Shown here in pieces: positions 9,020 to 16,364 of a DNA stretch of 64,000 nt. The position numbers and the translations under genes were made by a program. Position 1 is the first letter of the stretch. Every line of letters starts with the position of its first letter. Source of the stretch: an uncultured Lachnospiraceae bacterium. Its GTDB lineage: Bacteria > Bacillota > Clostridia > Lachnospirales > Lachnospiraceae. The notes beneath the pieces were generated by a model, which ran no database searches, was not told the origin of the DNA, and saw nothing but the letters and a program-made list of their open reading frames with translations. Location of the stretch: positions 28,664 through 92,663 of the forward strand of contig CANQDT010000005.1 of the NCBI GenBank assembly GCA_947593735.1, written 5' to 3'.

Positions 9020-9262
9020 TCACGGCAGGTACCGGTACAATTCTTTCGCTTCTTCCTTTTTTACGGTCTCCGTCACATCCAGAACTTCCACCTTCTCCGT
9101 CTTATTTCCGAACGCGATCTCGATCACATCCCCGGGGACGACCGGCCGGGACGCCCTGGCGATTTTCCCGTTTACAAGGACGCGTCCCGCGTCGCACGCT
9201 TCGTTCGCGACCATGCGCCGTTTGACCAGCCTTGATACTTTCAAAAATTTATCCAGTCTCAT
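9020..9262 (-). CDS. rqcP: S4-domain RNA-binding protein RqcP (HslR/YabO)
   Basis: An 80-aa protein that is almost entirely an S4 RNA-binding domain (MRLDKFLKVSRLVKRR at the N-terminus). RqcP binds stalled 50S subunits and, with RqcH, drives C-terminal Ala tailing of stalled nascent chains in ribosome quality control. The length and position next to yabQ-divIC match YabO/RqcP of B. subtilis. Alternative S4 families (ribosomal S4, pseudouridine synthases) are much larger. A 95-bp leader lies upstream, after the hup terminator; it contains short inverted repeats but no promoter that I can point to. Confidence 0.92.
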   Translation of the reverse strand: MRLDKFLKVSRLVKRRMVANEACDAGRVLVNGKIARASRPVVPGDVIEIAFGNKTEKVEVLDVTETVKKEEAKELYRYLP

Positions 9263-9357
9263 ACGAATCTCTCTTTCCTGGGAGTCGCTTTGGGGTTCGT
9301 CTGCAGCTGCGCCCCTTGTGGACTTCCACCACAGACGGACGGCATGCCCGTCATACT

Positions 9358-9385
9358 GAAAAGAGACCGCCTTTTCAGCGGTCTC
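9358..9385 (-). terminator. terminator after hup
   Basis: A perfect 8-bp GC-rich stem (9363-9370 with 9378-9385) with a 7-nt loop is followed on the minus strand by TTTT. It begins about 20 bp past the hup stop. Confidence 0.78.
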
Positions 9386-9405
9386 CTACATCTTACGCTT
9401 TTTCA

Positions 9406-9681
9406 TTATTTATTGATCTGATCTTTCAATGCTTTTCCTGCTTTGAATTTCGGAGACTTGGAAGCAGGAATCTCAATTGTTTCTTTGGTTCTCGGATTTC
9501 TTCCTGTTCTGGCTCCTCTTTCCGCAACTTCAAAATTACCAAATCCGACTAACTGCACTTTACCACCTTTGGTCAATTCCTCTGCTACAGCCTCAGTAAA
9601 AGCCTTCAACGCCGCTTCCGCGTCTTTCTTGCTGATACCGGCTTTTTCTGCCATTACAGCTACTAATTCTGTCTTGTTCAT
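9406..9681 (-). CDS. hup: DNA-binding protein HU
   Basis: A 91-aa histone-like protein that bends and compacts DNA as a dimer. The N-terminus MNKTELVAVMAEKAGISKKD, the GFGNFEV strand and the arm RGARTGRNPRTKETI are diagnostic of HU. Length is exactly typical. A strong promoter lies at 9742-9770 and a terminator follows directly, so it is probably a highly expressed single-gene unit. The codon composition differs slightly from its neighbours (more AT-rich, fewer GC-ending codons), as expected for a highly expressed gene. Confidence 0.97.
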   Translation of the reverse strand: MNKTELVAVMAEKAGISKKDAEAALKAFTEAVAEELTKGGKVQLVGFGNFEVAERGARTGRNPRTKETIEIPASKSPKFKAGKALKDQINK

Positions 9682-9741
9682 TGATGTTTCCTCCTGTACC
9701 CAATGTAAAATATTTTTGCATCATACCCAAATGCTAGTAAT

Positions 9742-9770
9742 ATGCTATAATAATTAACAGGATTTGTCAA
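9742..9770 (-). promoter_or_regulatory. strong sigma-A promoter of hup
   Basis: Minus strand TTGACA (9765-9770), 17-bp spacer, TAGCAT (9742-9747), 60 bp upstream of the hup start codon, which has a GGAGGAAA ribosome site. Confidence 0.72.
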
Positions 9771-9867
9771 GTTTTTTTATAAATTACAGCCAGATTTTGA
9801 CACTTCGCGCGCGGATGTCCGTCTTCCGCATGAACATTGCGCCCAACTCCGCGCGTTTTGACAGGAT

Positions 9868-10407
9868 CTACATCTCCATATGCCCGCTCAGAAACAGCGC
9901 CACCGTATGCAGGAGCTGTTCATTTTCTCCCGTTATCGCGGCGTTGTCCCCCGTCTCCAGAAACGCGATCGCCCCGGTGACGTCCCCTTCGGTCACGATC
10001 GGATAGGCAAGCAATACCGACGCCCCGTCCTCCTGCACAAGAGACAGCTTTTCCTGCCCTTTTTCATAGCGGAACCGTTTTCTTGTTTCCATCATTTCTT
10101 TCATCTCATTGGTGATCGGTTTCTCCCCGACCGCGCTTTTGCACGGTCCGGCAGCGGCGGTGACCCAGTCCCGGTCGCAGATCGCGCAGCACAATTTTGT
10201 GCTTTTATAGATCGACTCGCACAGCTCTTCCAAAATACCGCCAAATTCTCCCATCGGAGAATATTTTTTCAGAATGATTTCGCCTTCGTTATCCGTATAG
10301 ATCTCCAGCGGATCGGATACCCTGATCCGTAATGTCCGGCGTATCTCCTTCGGAATGACTACCCGGCCCAAATCGTCAATGCGCCGTACAATTCCTGTTG
10401 CTTTCAT
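9868..10407 (-). CDS. spoVT: stage V sporulation protein T
   Basis: A 179-aa transition-state-type regulator of forespore (sigma-G-dependent) genes. Residues 1-50 form the AbrB-like swapped-hairpin DNA-binding domain (MKATGIVRRIDDLGRVVIPK), and the rest forms a GAF-like domain. Length and layout match B. subtilis SpoVT (178 aa). The start is 10407: a GGAGG lies 7-8 nt upstream, and an ATG five codons earlier is part of that ribosome site. The gene follows the thiamine operon on the same strand but has its own 103-bp upstream region with a near-perfect inverted repeat. Confidence 0.95.
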   Translation of the reverse strand: MKATGIVRRIDDLGRVVIPKEIRRTLRIRVSDPLEIYTDNEGEIILKKYSPMGEFGGILEELCESIYKSTKLCCAICDRDWVTAAAGPCKSAVGEKPITNEMKEMMETRKRFRYEKGQEKLSLVQEDGASVLLAYPIVTEGDVTGAIAFLETGDNAAITGENEQLLHTVALFLSGHMEM

Positions 10408-10454
10408 AAAAAATTCCTCCATTTAACGTGATCTTATTCCTATCCTGTAGGATG

Positions 10455-10473
10455 AGTATGGTTGCACCATACT
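10455..10473. promoter_or_regulatory. inverted repeat upstream of spoVT
   Basis: AGTATGGT-TGC-ACCATACT, a perfect 8-bp inverted repeat with a 3-nt centre, 48 bp upstream of the spoVT start and 37 bp after thiM. There is no T-run on the minus strand, so it is not a terminator. It could be an operator, for example for SpoVT itself, whose B. subtilis homologue regulates its own gene. Confidence 0.45.
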
Positions 10474-10510
10474 TCTAGTATCTGTGAAATGGAGGAATCT
10501 ATGCGTAATT

Positions 10511-11356
10511 TCAGGAAATAAATTGCCCGCCGCGGTATCTTGTAATCACCGCTTCTTTTTCAAGCATGCCGGCGGCGTCGATCAGCTGCCCGCGGAATGT
10601 CATTGTGCCGCCGTTTGCGCGCCTTGTCCTCTGTTCCGCCAGTTCGCCGCAGATGCCGAACGCCGCGCACGCCCCGGCGGCGGCAGCGGCTGTATTTTCT
10701 ACCGCGAGCGCCGCGCCGAGAAGCGCCGACAGCATACATCCGGCTCCTGTGATGCGCGCCATCATGCCGCTTCCGTTTTTTATCTGGCAGCCGCCCGTTC
10801 CCTCGCAGATCAGGTCGGTCTTCCCTGTCGCAATGATGACCGCGCCGGTTTGCTCCGCCAGGCGGACCATATCGCGCCAGATCATCTCATGCCGCCCCGC
10901 CTGCCCGGGCAGATCCGGCGCGTCCACGCCGCCCGCCACCGTCCTGTCCCCGGCAAGCGCCATAATTTCGGCATAATTTCCCCGGATACAGTCCGGACGG
11001 ACAGCTTCGATCAGCTCATAGCATTTTTTTCTGCGCCAGGAAGATCCCGCCGTCCCGACCGGGTCGAAAAGGATCGGGCGCCCGTTCTTTTTCGCGGCAG
11101 TCCCCGCGGCAAGCATCGCGTCAAACGACTCCGTCGCACCAAAATTGCATACAAGGCTTTTGCATGCTTCCGTAACCTCCGCCGCCTCCTCCGGATGATG
11201 CGCCATGACCGGCGAAGCGCCGACCGCCAGCAGAAGGTTCGCGCAGTCGTTTACCGTGACAATGTTTGTAATACAATGGACCAGCGGTTTGGTCATTCGT
11301 ATGCGGTTCCACAATTCCCATACGGCGTCCGCCGTGATCTCAGCCATTCCAGCCAT
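10511..11356 (-). CDS. thiM: hydroxyethylthiazole kinase
   Basis: A 281-aa ribokinase-like enzyme that phosphorylates 4-methyl-5-(2-hydroxyethyl)thiazole so that salvaged thiazole can enter thiamine synthesis. Family features are PLVHCITNIVTVNDCANLLL near 24-43, the GASPVMAHHPEE segment, PVGTAGSSWR and the ATP-site sequence ITGAGCMLSAL with its catalytic Cys. The start at 11356 has GGAGTGA upstream. Last gene of the TPP-riboswitch operon, 7 bp after thiW. Confidence 0.95.
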   Translation of the reverse strand: MAGMAEITADAVWELWNRIRMTKPLVHCITNIVTVNDCANLLLAVGASPVMAHHPEEAAEVTEACKSLVCNFGATESFDAMLAAGTAAKKNGRPILFDPVGTAGSSWRRKKCYELIEAVRPDCIRGNYAEIMALAGDRTVAGGVDAPDLPGQAGRHEMIWRDMVRLAEQTGAVIIATGKTDLICEGTGGCQIKNGSGMMARITGAGCMLSALLGAALAVENTAAAAAGACAAFGICGELAEQRTRRANGGTMTFRGQLIDAAGMLEKEAVITRYRGGQFIS

Positions 11357-11363
11357 GTTTCTG

Positions 11364-11879
11364 TCACTCCGATTCCAGTCCTTCTTTTATTTTGTCCAGC
11401 ATACCCGATCGTTTCATCGCGATCGTAATGATCGCGGCAATGATGGTCCCTCCTGCCGTACTGATCAGAAACGGCACGACATACGCGAACAGCGCTGCCG
11501 ACGAATTTCCCATGAGCAGCACCGCGACCGGATACGCGAGCAGCCCGCCAATCACGGACGTCCCGAACACTTCCCCTATATAAGCGGCGGGAAGTTTTTT
11601 TATGTACCGGTACAAAAGTCCCGACAACAGCGCCCCGCACATACTCCCCGGAAACGCCATCAGCGTGCCGAGCGAGAGCAGGTTCCGGATCAGGCTGGCA
11701 AGGAACGCTGCCGCCAGCGCCCACCAGGGACCGAGAAATACCGCGCACAAAATATTGACCAGATGCTGCACCGGCGCGCATTTCGACCCGAGTACCGGGA
11801 AACTGATCAGGGAGCCTGCGACGGCGACCGCCGCGAACATTGCTGTTGCTGTTAGTTTCTTCATATTTACTTTTTTCAT
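11364..11879 (-). CDS. thiW: ECF transporter substrate-binding protein ThiW
   Basis: A 171-aa membrane protein with about five to six hydrophobic segments, the S component of an energy-coupling factor transporter. ThiW is predicted to bring in the thiazole precursor of thiamine. The APVQHLVNILCAVFLGP segment near 35-51 is typical of the family. It lies between cytX and thiM under TPP-riboswitch control, which fits thiazole uptake followed by ThiM phosphorylation. The shared EcfA/A'/T energising module must be encoded elsewhere. Confidence 0.9.
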   Translation of the reverse strand: MKKVNMKKLTATAMFAAVAVAGSLISFPVLGSKCAPVQHLVNILCAVFLGPWWALAAAFLASLIRNLLSLGTLMAFPGSMCGALLSGLLYRYIKKLPAAYIGEVFGTSVIGGLLAYPVAVLLMGNSSAALFAYVVPFLISTAGGTIIAAIITIAMKRSGMLDKIKEGLESE

Positions 11880-11915
11880 ACTGTCCTCTTTCCGAAGCCG
11901 CCCCGGAAGATCCGG

Positions 11916-13109
11916 TCAGCTTCTTTGTTGTGATTTTTTTCCGCCCCTCACAACCGTTTCTGCCGCCAGGCAGAGCATGACAGTAATCACCATATCCGGA
12001 AGCGTGTTCCCGACCGGAGTGTCCACTCTCATAAGAACCCGGTACAACCCGAATCCAACAGCCCAGATGATAAGGTTCCCGATCTGTTCCGCCGTTGTCT
12101 CCGCTTTCCGTTTCAGTATGAAATAATCGGCAACCTGTACCGCGATCATCGGCGCGAACACCGATCCGATCAGATACAGGAAATCCGTAATATTATCCAT
12201 CGGATACAGCATCGCGGCGGCTGTTCCGACGGCGGCAACGACGACCGCCATCCATTTTTCCTTAATTTTCGCGCAGATCGACACGCTGGAGACGCCTGCG
12301 GAATATGCGTCCAGAAATGTCGTCGTCACAGTGGAAAGAACAATGATCAGCAGACCGGCAACGCCAAAGCCCGCCTTTACCATGATCCTGGCGATATCGC
12401 TCTCCCCGGTATAAATGGCAGCTCCCATTCCGATGACATACATAAAAATGCTGACCGCGCTATAGACGAGGACGCTGACCGCCGTCGCTGCCGTCGGCCT
12501 GTCCGCTTCCCTTGTATAATCGCTGATCAGCGGCAGCCACGACAGCGGCATGGCAACCGCAAGCTCGACCGCCGCGCCAAAGCTCAGGCTGTCTCCCTGC
12601 AGGGCAGGTACCTGCGCCCCGCTGAAAAAGATCACCCGGAACAGGACGATCGTCATCAGGAACAGCGCGCCCATGGCAATGAGGTTGATCCTGCCGAGAT
12701 TGGTGATCCCGACGAGGAGCCAGAGAATGATCAGCCCGCCGATCACGAGCGCCCACACCCATCTTCCCGTGTGGAAAATCTCATTGGCGGCAACCGCCCC
12801 GTCGTAGATCATAATGGCGGTCCATCCGACGAGCTGCAGCACGTTTAAAACGGAGAACAGGATGCATCCCCTGCCGCCGAAGCTCATCTTTACCGTTTCC
12901 ATCGCGCTCTTTTCTTCTTTTCCCCCGATCAGCCCCGCCGCGAACATCATCGCGCCGCCGATCAGATGCCCGAGAAGAACCGCGGCAAGCCCTTTCGCCA
13001 TTCCAAGCGAAGAAAAATAGGTTCCAGTCAAAATCTCAGCAATGGAAACGCCCGCGCCAAACCAGATCAGTCCGTTGCTGAAAACAGAAGTCTTCTTTTT
13101 CCCGTTCAT
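11916..13109 (-). CDS. cytX: putative hydroxymethylpyrimidine transporter CytX
   Basis: A 397-aa NCS1-family (purine/cytosine permease-like) transporter with about twelve membrane segments, starting with the family sequence FSNGLIWFGAGVSIAEILTG. CytX proteins sit in TPP-regulated operons and are predicted to import the pyrimidine moiety (HMP) of thiamine. I place the start at 13109, where AAAGGAG precedes the ATG and the ATGA overlaps the thiD stop, indicating translational coupling; a further upstream start would lie inside thiD without a ribosome site. Confidence 0.9.
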   Translation of the reverse strand: MNGKKKTSVFSNGLIWFGAGVSIAEILTGTYFSSLGMAKGLAAVLLGHLIGGAMMFAAGLIGGKEEKSAMETVKMSFGGRGCILFSVLNVLQLVGWTAIMIYDGAVAANEIFHTGRWVWALVIGGLIILWLLVGITNLGRINLIAMGALFLMTIVLFRVIFFSGAQVPALQGDSLSFGAAVELAVAMPLSWLPLISDYTREADRPTAATAVSVLVYSAVSIFMYVIGMGAAIYTGESDIARIMVKAGFGVAGLLIIVLSTVTTTFLDAYSAGVSSVSICAKIKEKWMAVVVAAVGTAAAMLYPMDNITDFLYLIGSVFAPMIAVQVADYFILKRKAETTAEQIGNLIIWAVGFGLYRVLMRVDTPVGNTLPDMVITVMLCLAAETVVRGGKKSQQRS

Positions 13110-13924
13110 TTCTGCTCCTTTCCCCTCCGTTCTCCAAACCGACCGGAAATACAATAGCCATGATCCATCGGTCCGCTTCCTTTTCCAAGATCCAGCATCG
13201 CGCCGAGCGCTCCGGACAGATAGTCCTTCGCGCGCCGCACCGCGTCCTCAAGCGGGTATCCTTTCGCCAGGTTCGCCGCGATCGCGCTTGATAACGTGCA
13301 TCCGGTTCCGTGCGTATTCGGGTTCTCAATCTTCTTTCCGTAAAACCAGCGGGAACCTTCGCCGGATACCAGCAGATCATTGGCGTCGTTCAGCTGGTGC
13401 CCGCCCTTGCACAAAACGGCGCAGCCGTATGCCCGGAAGATTTCCTCCGCCGCCGTCTCCATCTCTTTCTGTGTCGTAACGCGCATCCCGGAAAGGACTT
13501 CCGTCTCCGGAATATTCGGTGTGATCACAGTTGCAAGAGGCAATAATTCTGTTTTCAATGTGCGGATCGCGTCCTCGCTGATCAGCTTCGCGCCGCTGGT
13601 CGCGACCATAACCGGGTCAACGACAATATTTTTCGCGTGATACCGTTTCAGCGCTTCCGCGATCACCCGGATCAGACCTCCGGATGATACCATCCCGGTC
13701 TTTACCGCATCCGGAACAATGTCCGTAAAAATACAATCGAGCTGCTCTGCCAAAAATTGTGGAGTCGCCTCCATGATTCCTCTTACGCCGGTTGTATTTT
13801 GGGCAGTCAGAGCGGTGACCGCGCTCATCGCGTAGACTCCGTTCGCGATCATCGTCTTGATATCTGCCTGAATGCCGGCGCCTCCGCTGGAATCGCTTCC
13901 AGCGATTGTTAATGCTGTCTTCAT
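13106..13924 (-). CDS. thiD: hydroxymethylpyrimidine/phosphomethylpyrimidine kinase
   Basis: A 272-aa ribokinase-fold enzyme that phosphorylates HMP twice to HMP-PP, the pyrimidine substrate of ThiE. The N-terminus MKTALTIAGSDSSGGAGIQA is the classic ThiD signature, and GTGCTLSSAIAANLA near 210-225 is the ATP-site motif with the catalytic Cys/Gly loop. AAAGGAGAA lies just upstream of the ATG at 13924; the longer open frame back to 14020 has no ribosome site and no conservation. It overlaps cytX by 4 bp. Confidence 0.96.
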   Translation of the reverse strand: MKTALTIAGSDSSGGAGIQADIKTMIANGVYAMSAVTALTAQNTTGVRGIMEATPQFLAEQLDCIFTDIVPDAVKTGMVSSGGLIRVIAEALKRYHAKNIVVDPVMVATSGAKLISEDAIRTLKTELLPLATVITPNIPETEVLSGMRVTTQKEMETAAEEIFRAYGCAVLCKGGHQLNDANDLLVSGEGSRWFYGKKIENPNTHGTGCTLSSAIAANLAKGYPLEDAVRRAKDYLSGALGAMLDLGKGSGPMDHGYCISGRFGERRGKEQK

Positions 13925-14016
13925 CTGAATTCTCCTTTGCATTAATTTTATATAGCGACCCAAGGTGGTGCCCCCAATTTGCCGCTCTATGAAAACATGA
14001 CCGCAAAGCCATGTAT

Positions 14017-14658
14017 TCATCCGTTTATGATCCGCCGCGCCAGTTCTTTCAATTCCCTGGCGGCGCTTTCCGCATCCGGTTCCCGAAAAATCCCGCTGAC
14101 GACGGCGACGCCGGCGATCTTCGTCCCTGCGAGCCTCCCTATATTGTCCCGACAGATGCCTCCGATCGCGACAATCGGGATGGAGACGCTCTCCCCGATC
14201 CGGTTCAGGCTGGCAAGCTCCAGCGGCTTCGTATCTGTTTTGGTTTCCGTCCCAAACACAGCGCCGCAGCCCAAATAATCCGCTCCCGCCGCCTCCGCGT
14301 CCAGCGCCTGCTGCCTTGTCTTTGCCGTCACTCCGATGATCTTCTCCGGTCCGAGCAATCTCCGGGCTTCCGCAGCCGGCATATCGTCCTGTCCGACATG
14401 CACGCCGTCCGCGCCGATCTCCCGCGCGAGCGCCACATCGTCATTGATCAGGAACGGGATCCGATACCGGCGGCATACCGCCTGCAGCCGCAGTGCTTCC
14501 TCCCGCCGGTCCGGTCGCTCCCTGTCTTTTTCCCGGTACTGGACCATCGTTGCCCCGCCCCGGATCGCCGCTTCCACCTGATCCGCAAGGGTCGATCCGC
14601 CGACCCATGTCCGGTCCGTGACCGCATACAGAAGCAGCTGCTCTCTTTGAACCTTCAT
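14017..14658 (-). CDS. thiE: thiamine-phosphate synthase
   Basis: A 213-aa TIM-barrel enzyme that joins HMP-PP to thiazole phosphate, giving thiamine monophosphate. Visible motifs are LLLYAVTD near the N-terminus, MVQYREKD, FLINDDVALA, DGVHVGQDDMP and the C-terminal phosphate-binding loop VAIGGI. The ATG at 14658 follows GGAGGAC; the upstream part of the open frame is leader. First gene of the thiE-thiD-cytX-thiW-thiM operon. No de novo pathway genes (thiC, thiG) are present, so this is a salvage operon. A 92-bp gap to thiD contains no gene. Confidence 0.96.
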   Translation of the reverse strand: MKVQREQLLLYAVTDRTWVGGSTLADQVEAAIRGGATMVQYREKDRERPDRREEALRLQAVCRRYRIPFLINDDVALAREIGADGVHVGQDDMPAAEARRLLGPEKIIGVTAKTRQQALDAEAAGADYLGCGAVFGTETKTDTKPLELASLNRIGESVSIPIVAIGGICRDNIGRLAGTKIAGVAVVSGIFREPDAESAARELKELARRIING

Positions 14659-14753
14659 CCTGTCCTCCTCCCCGCAGGGGATCTTCTTCCCGATCCATGC
14701 CATGATCCCCGTCCGGCGGCGGACGGCTCCGCGCCGCCAAACGCCGCCGCGGC

Positions 14754-14794
14754 AAAAAAATACGCAAAATACCAGGTATGGCATTTTGCGTATT
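14754..14794 (-). terminator. riboswitch expression-platform terminator
   Basis: A 16-bp stem with a 4-nt loop and one G-U pair, followed by seven T residues on the minus strand, placed 17 bp after the TPP aptamer and before thiE. This is the expected layout for TPP-induced transcription termination. Confidence 0.88.
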
Positions 14795-14810
14795 ACAGAT
14801 GCAAATCTAT

Positions 14811-14892
14811 GTCCCTACGTTGGCATTATCCAAATCAGGTTGTGGGTTAAAGCTTCCGCTTACTCTCAGCCCATTCCTATGAGCACCCCATT
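14811..14892 (-). promoter_or_regulatory. TPP riboswitch (THI element)
   Basis: On the minus strand the conserved aptamer segments appear in order: GGGGTGC, GGCTGAGA, AACCC, ACCTGAT, TGGATAATGCCAACG and TAGGGA. TPP binding should favour the terminator at 14754-14794 and shut off the thiE operon. Confidence 0.95.
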
Positions 14893-14951
14893 TTCTTGTC
14901 TTCTCTATTATAACAAACTGTTTTCTTTTTGCAAGAAGATTCTGTTTTTTT

Positions 14952-16106
14952 CTATTCCTGCGTTTCGGAACCTTCCGTTCCCTGCGGTTCCGCCGTATCG
15001 GACGGCGCGCTCCCGCCGTCGTCCTCCGCCGCGTTGTCCGGGAACGCATTGATGCCGTCCAGGAATGTCACTTTGGACCATTCTTCCTGATTGACGTCTT
15101 TTTCCGCGTCCCATGCTTCTTCCATGCTTTTGGTCCATTTGTCATACTGGGAGCTAAACAGGTTCTGCTGCTCGGAGCTGACGACATTGCCCGCTTCTTC
15201 GGATTTATATTTTTCGTTCTCCGGCGAAATATACATCAGGATATGATACCCGAAATCCGATTCCGTGATAGGGCTGATCGCGCCGTCTTTTCCCGCTTTC
15301 TGAAGCGCGTCCGCGGCCTCGACATATTCCGTCGCGTAGTTGGATCTGGTCGCCTCGGAGATCGCCACATAGGATGACTTGTCCGCATTCATCTTCTCGG
15401 CGAGCTCCACGATGTCCGCTCCGTTCTGAAGCTCCCGGAGCGCTTTTTCCGCCTTTTCCTTCTGCCGCGCCTTCTTCTTGTCGCTAAAGTCTTTTCTCTC
15501 TCCCTCGTCTGTCGTCTCAAACGTCTCAAACAGCAGGTTGTATGTCAGGTTGATCTCCCCGTCCCCGACTTTTTCAAAAACCTTCTGGGCGAGAAGCTGC
15601 TGCTCATATACGCTCTGCACGAGATCTCTTGTCACGCCGTGCGCCTCCAGATCGAACGCTTTGAGGTTATTCATCGCGGCGTCCACATATCCGTCCATTC
15701 CGGTCCGGTCTTCCTCCTCGATCGAAACGCCCATCTCGTCCGCCCGGTTGCACATAACCTTTGTCATTTTGATCTGCTCGATCACTTCCCGCTTTACCAT
15801 ATCTTCCAGCGTGACCGGAACTTTATTGCCGTCGTCGTCTGTCTCCTCGTCCACCTGCTGGACCCACAGCTCCTCCGGCGAATACTGGCTGCTGTACTGC
15901 TGCTCATAAGTCAGCCTCTGCATGGTCGCGTACAGCCACGCTTCGTTCAGATAAACGTCTGTATTGTCGTACGTAAACAGTAGGGGCTGTTCGTTCGCCT
16001 CCAGCTGGGCTGTCTGCTTTTTCCCGCCGCATCCGGCGAGAACGCCCGCCGCCAGAACCAGGCTTATCCCGATTGCCACGCACCGCTTGATCGCTTTTTT
16101 CATCAT
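14952..16106 (-). CDS. PrsA-like foldase lipoprotein (parvulin-type peptidyl-prolyl isomerase)
   Basis: A 384-aa secreted lipoprotein: a basic N-terminus, hydrophobic segment and lipobox LAAGVLAGC (Cys26), then a SurA/PrsA-like N-terminal helical domain and a parvulin-type region near 200-310 (NLTYNLLFETFE; ISPITESDFGYHILMYISPE). The C-terminal 60 residues are acidic and Ser/Glu-rich, probably disordered. PrsA-type foldases help exported proteins fold outside the membrane. Several canonical parvulin residues are not obvious, so the isomerase activity is uncertain while the foldase role is likely. It follows mfd on the same strand, separated by a 230-bp array of 91-bp repeats. Confidence 0.82.
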   Translation of the reverse strand: MMKKAIKRCVAIGISLVLAAGVLAGCGGKKQTAQLEANEQPLLFTYDNTDVYLNEAWLYATMQRLTYEQQYSSQYSPEELWVQQVDEETDDDGNKVPVTLEDMVKREVIEQIKMTKVMCNRADEMGVSIEEEDRTGMDGYVDAAMNNLKAFDLEAHGVTRDLVQSVYEQQLLAQKVFEKVGDGEINLTYNLLFETFETTDEGERKDFSDKKKARQKEKAEKALRELQNGADIVELAEKMNADKSSYVAISEATRSNYATEYVEAADALQKAGKDGAISPITESDFGYHILMYISPENEKYKSEEAGNVVSSEQQNLFSSQYDKWTKSMEEAWDAEKDVNQEEWSKVTFLDGINAFPDNAAEDDGGSAPSDTAEPQGTEGSETQE

Positions 16107-16135
16107 TCTCCTCCTGATGTTTTCTTCTTATTATT

Positions 16136-16363
16136 CCTTACCGCTAGGCTCGAAAGACCTCGCCAAGCAATCCTATTATACCTTACCGCTAAGCTCGCAA
16201 CTACCTCGCTAAGCTTCCAGGCATATATTCTCACTAGGCTCGACAAAACCTCGCCAAGTGATCATATTATACCTTACCGCTAAGCTCGCAACTACCTCGC
16301 TAAGCTTCCAGGCATATATTCTCACTAGGCTCGACAAAACCTCGCCAAGTGATCATATTATAC
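16136..16363 (-). repeat. 91-bp tandem repeat array, cluster 1
   Basis: One partial unit (16136-16180) and two almost identical 91-bp units (from 16181 and 16272). Each unit has two imperfect hairpin motifs: GCTAAGC...GCTAAGC and CACTAGGC...GCCAAGTG, each with one central mismatch and a variable ~6-nt loop between TCG and CCTC. On the minus strand each unit carries a perfect TATAAT. The array fills the gap between the mfd stop and the foldase gene, ending 30 bp before the latter's start. The same repeat recurs at 61771-61953 in the same position and orientation relative to another secreted-protein gene. Confidence 0.9.
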
Positions 16364-16364
16364 C

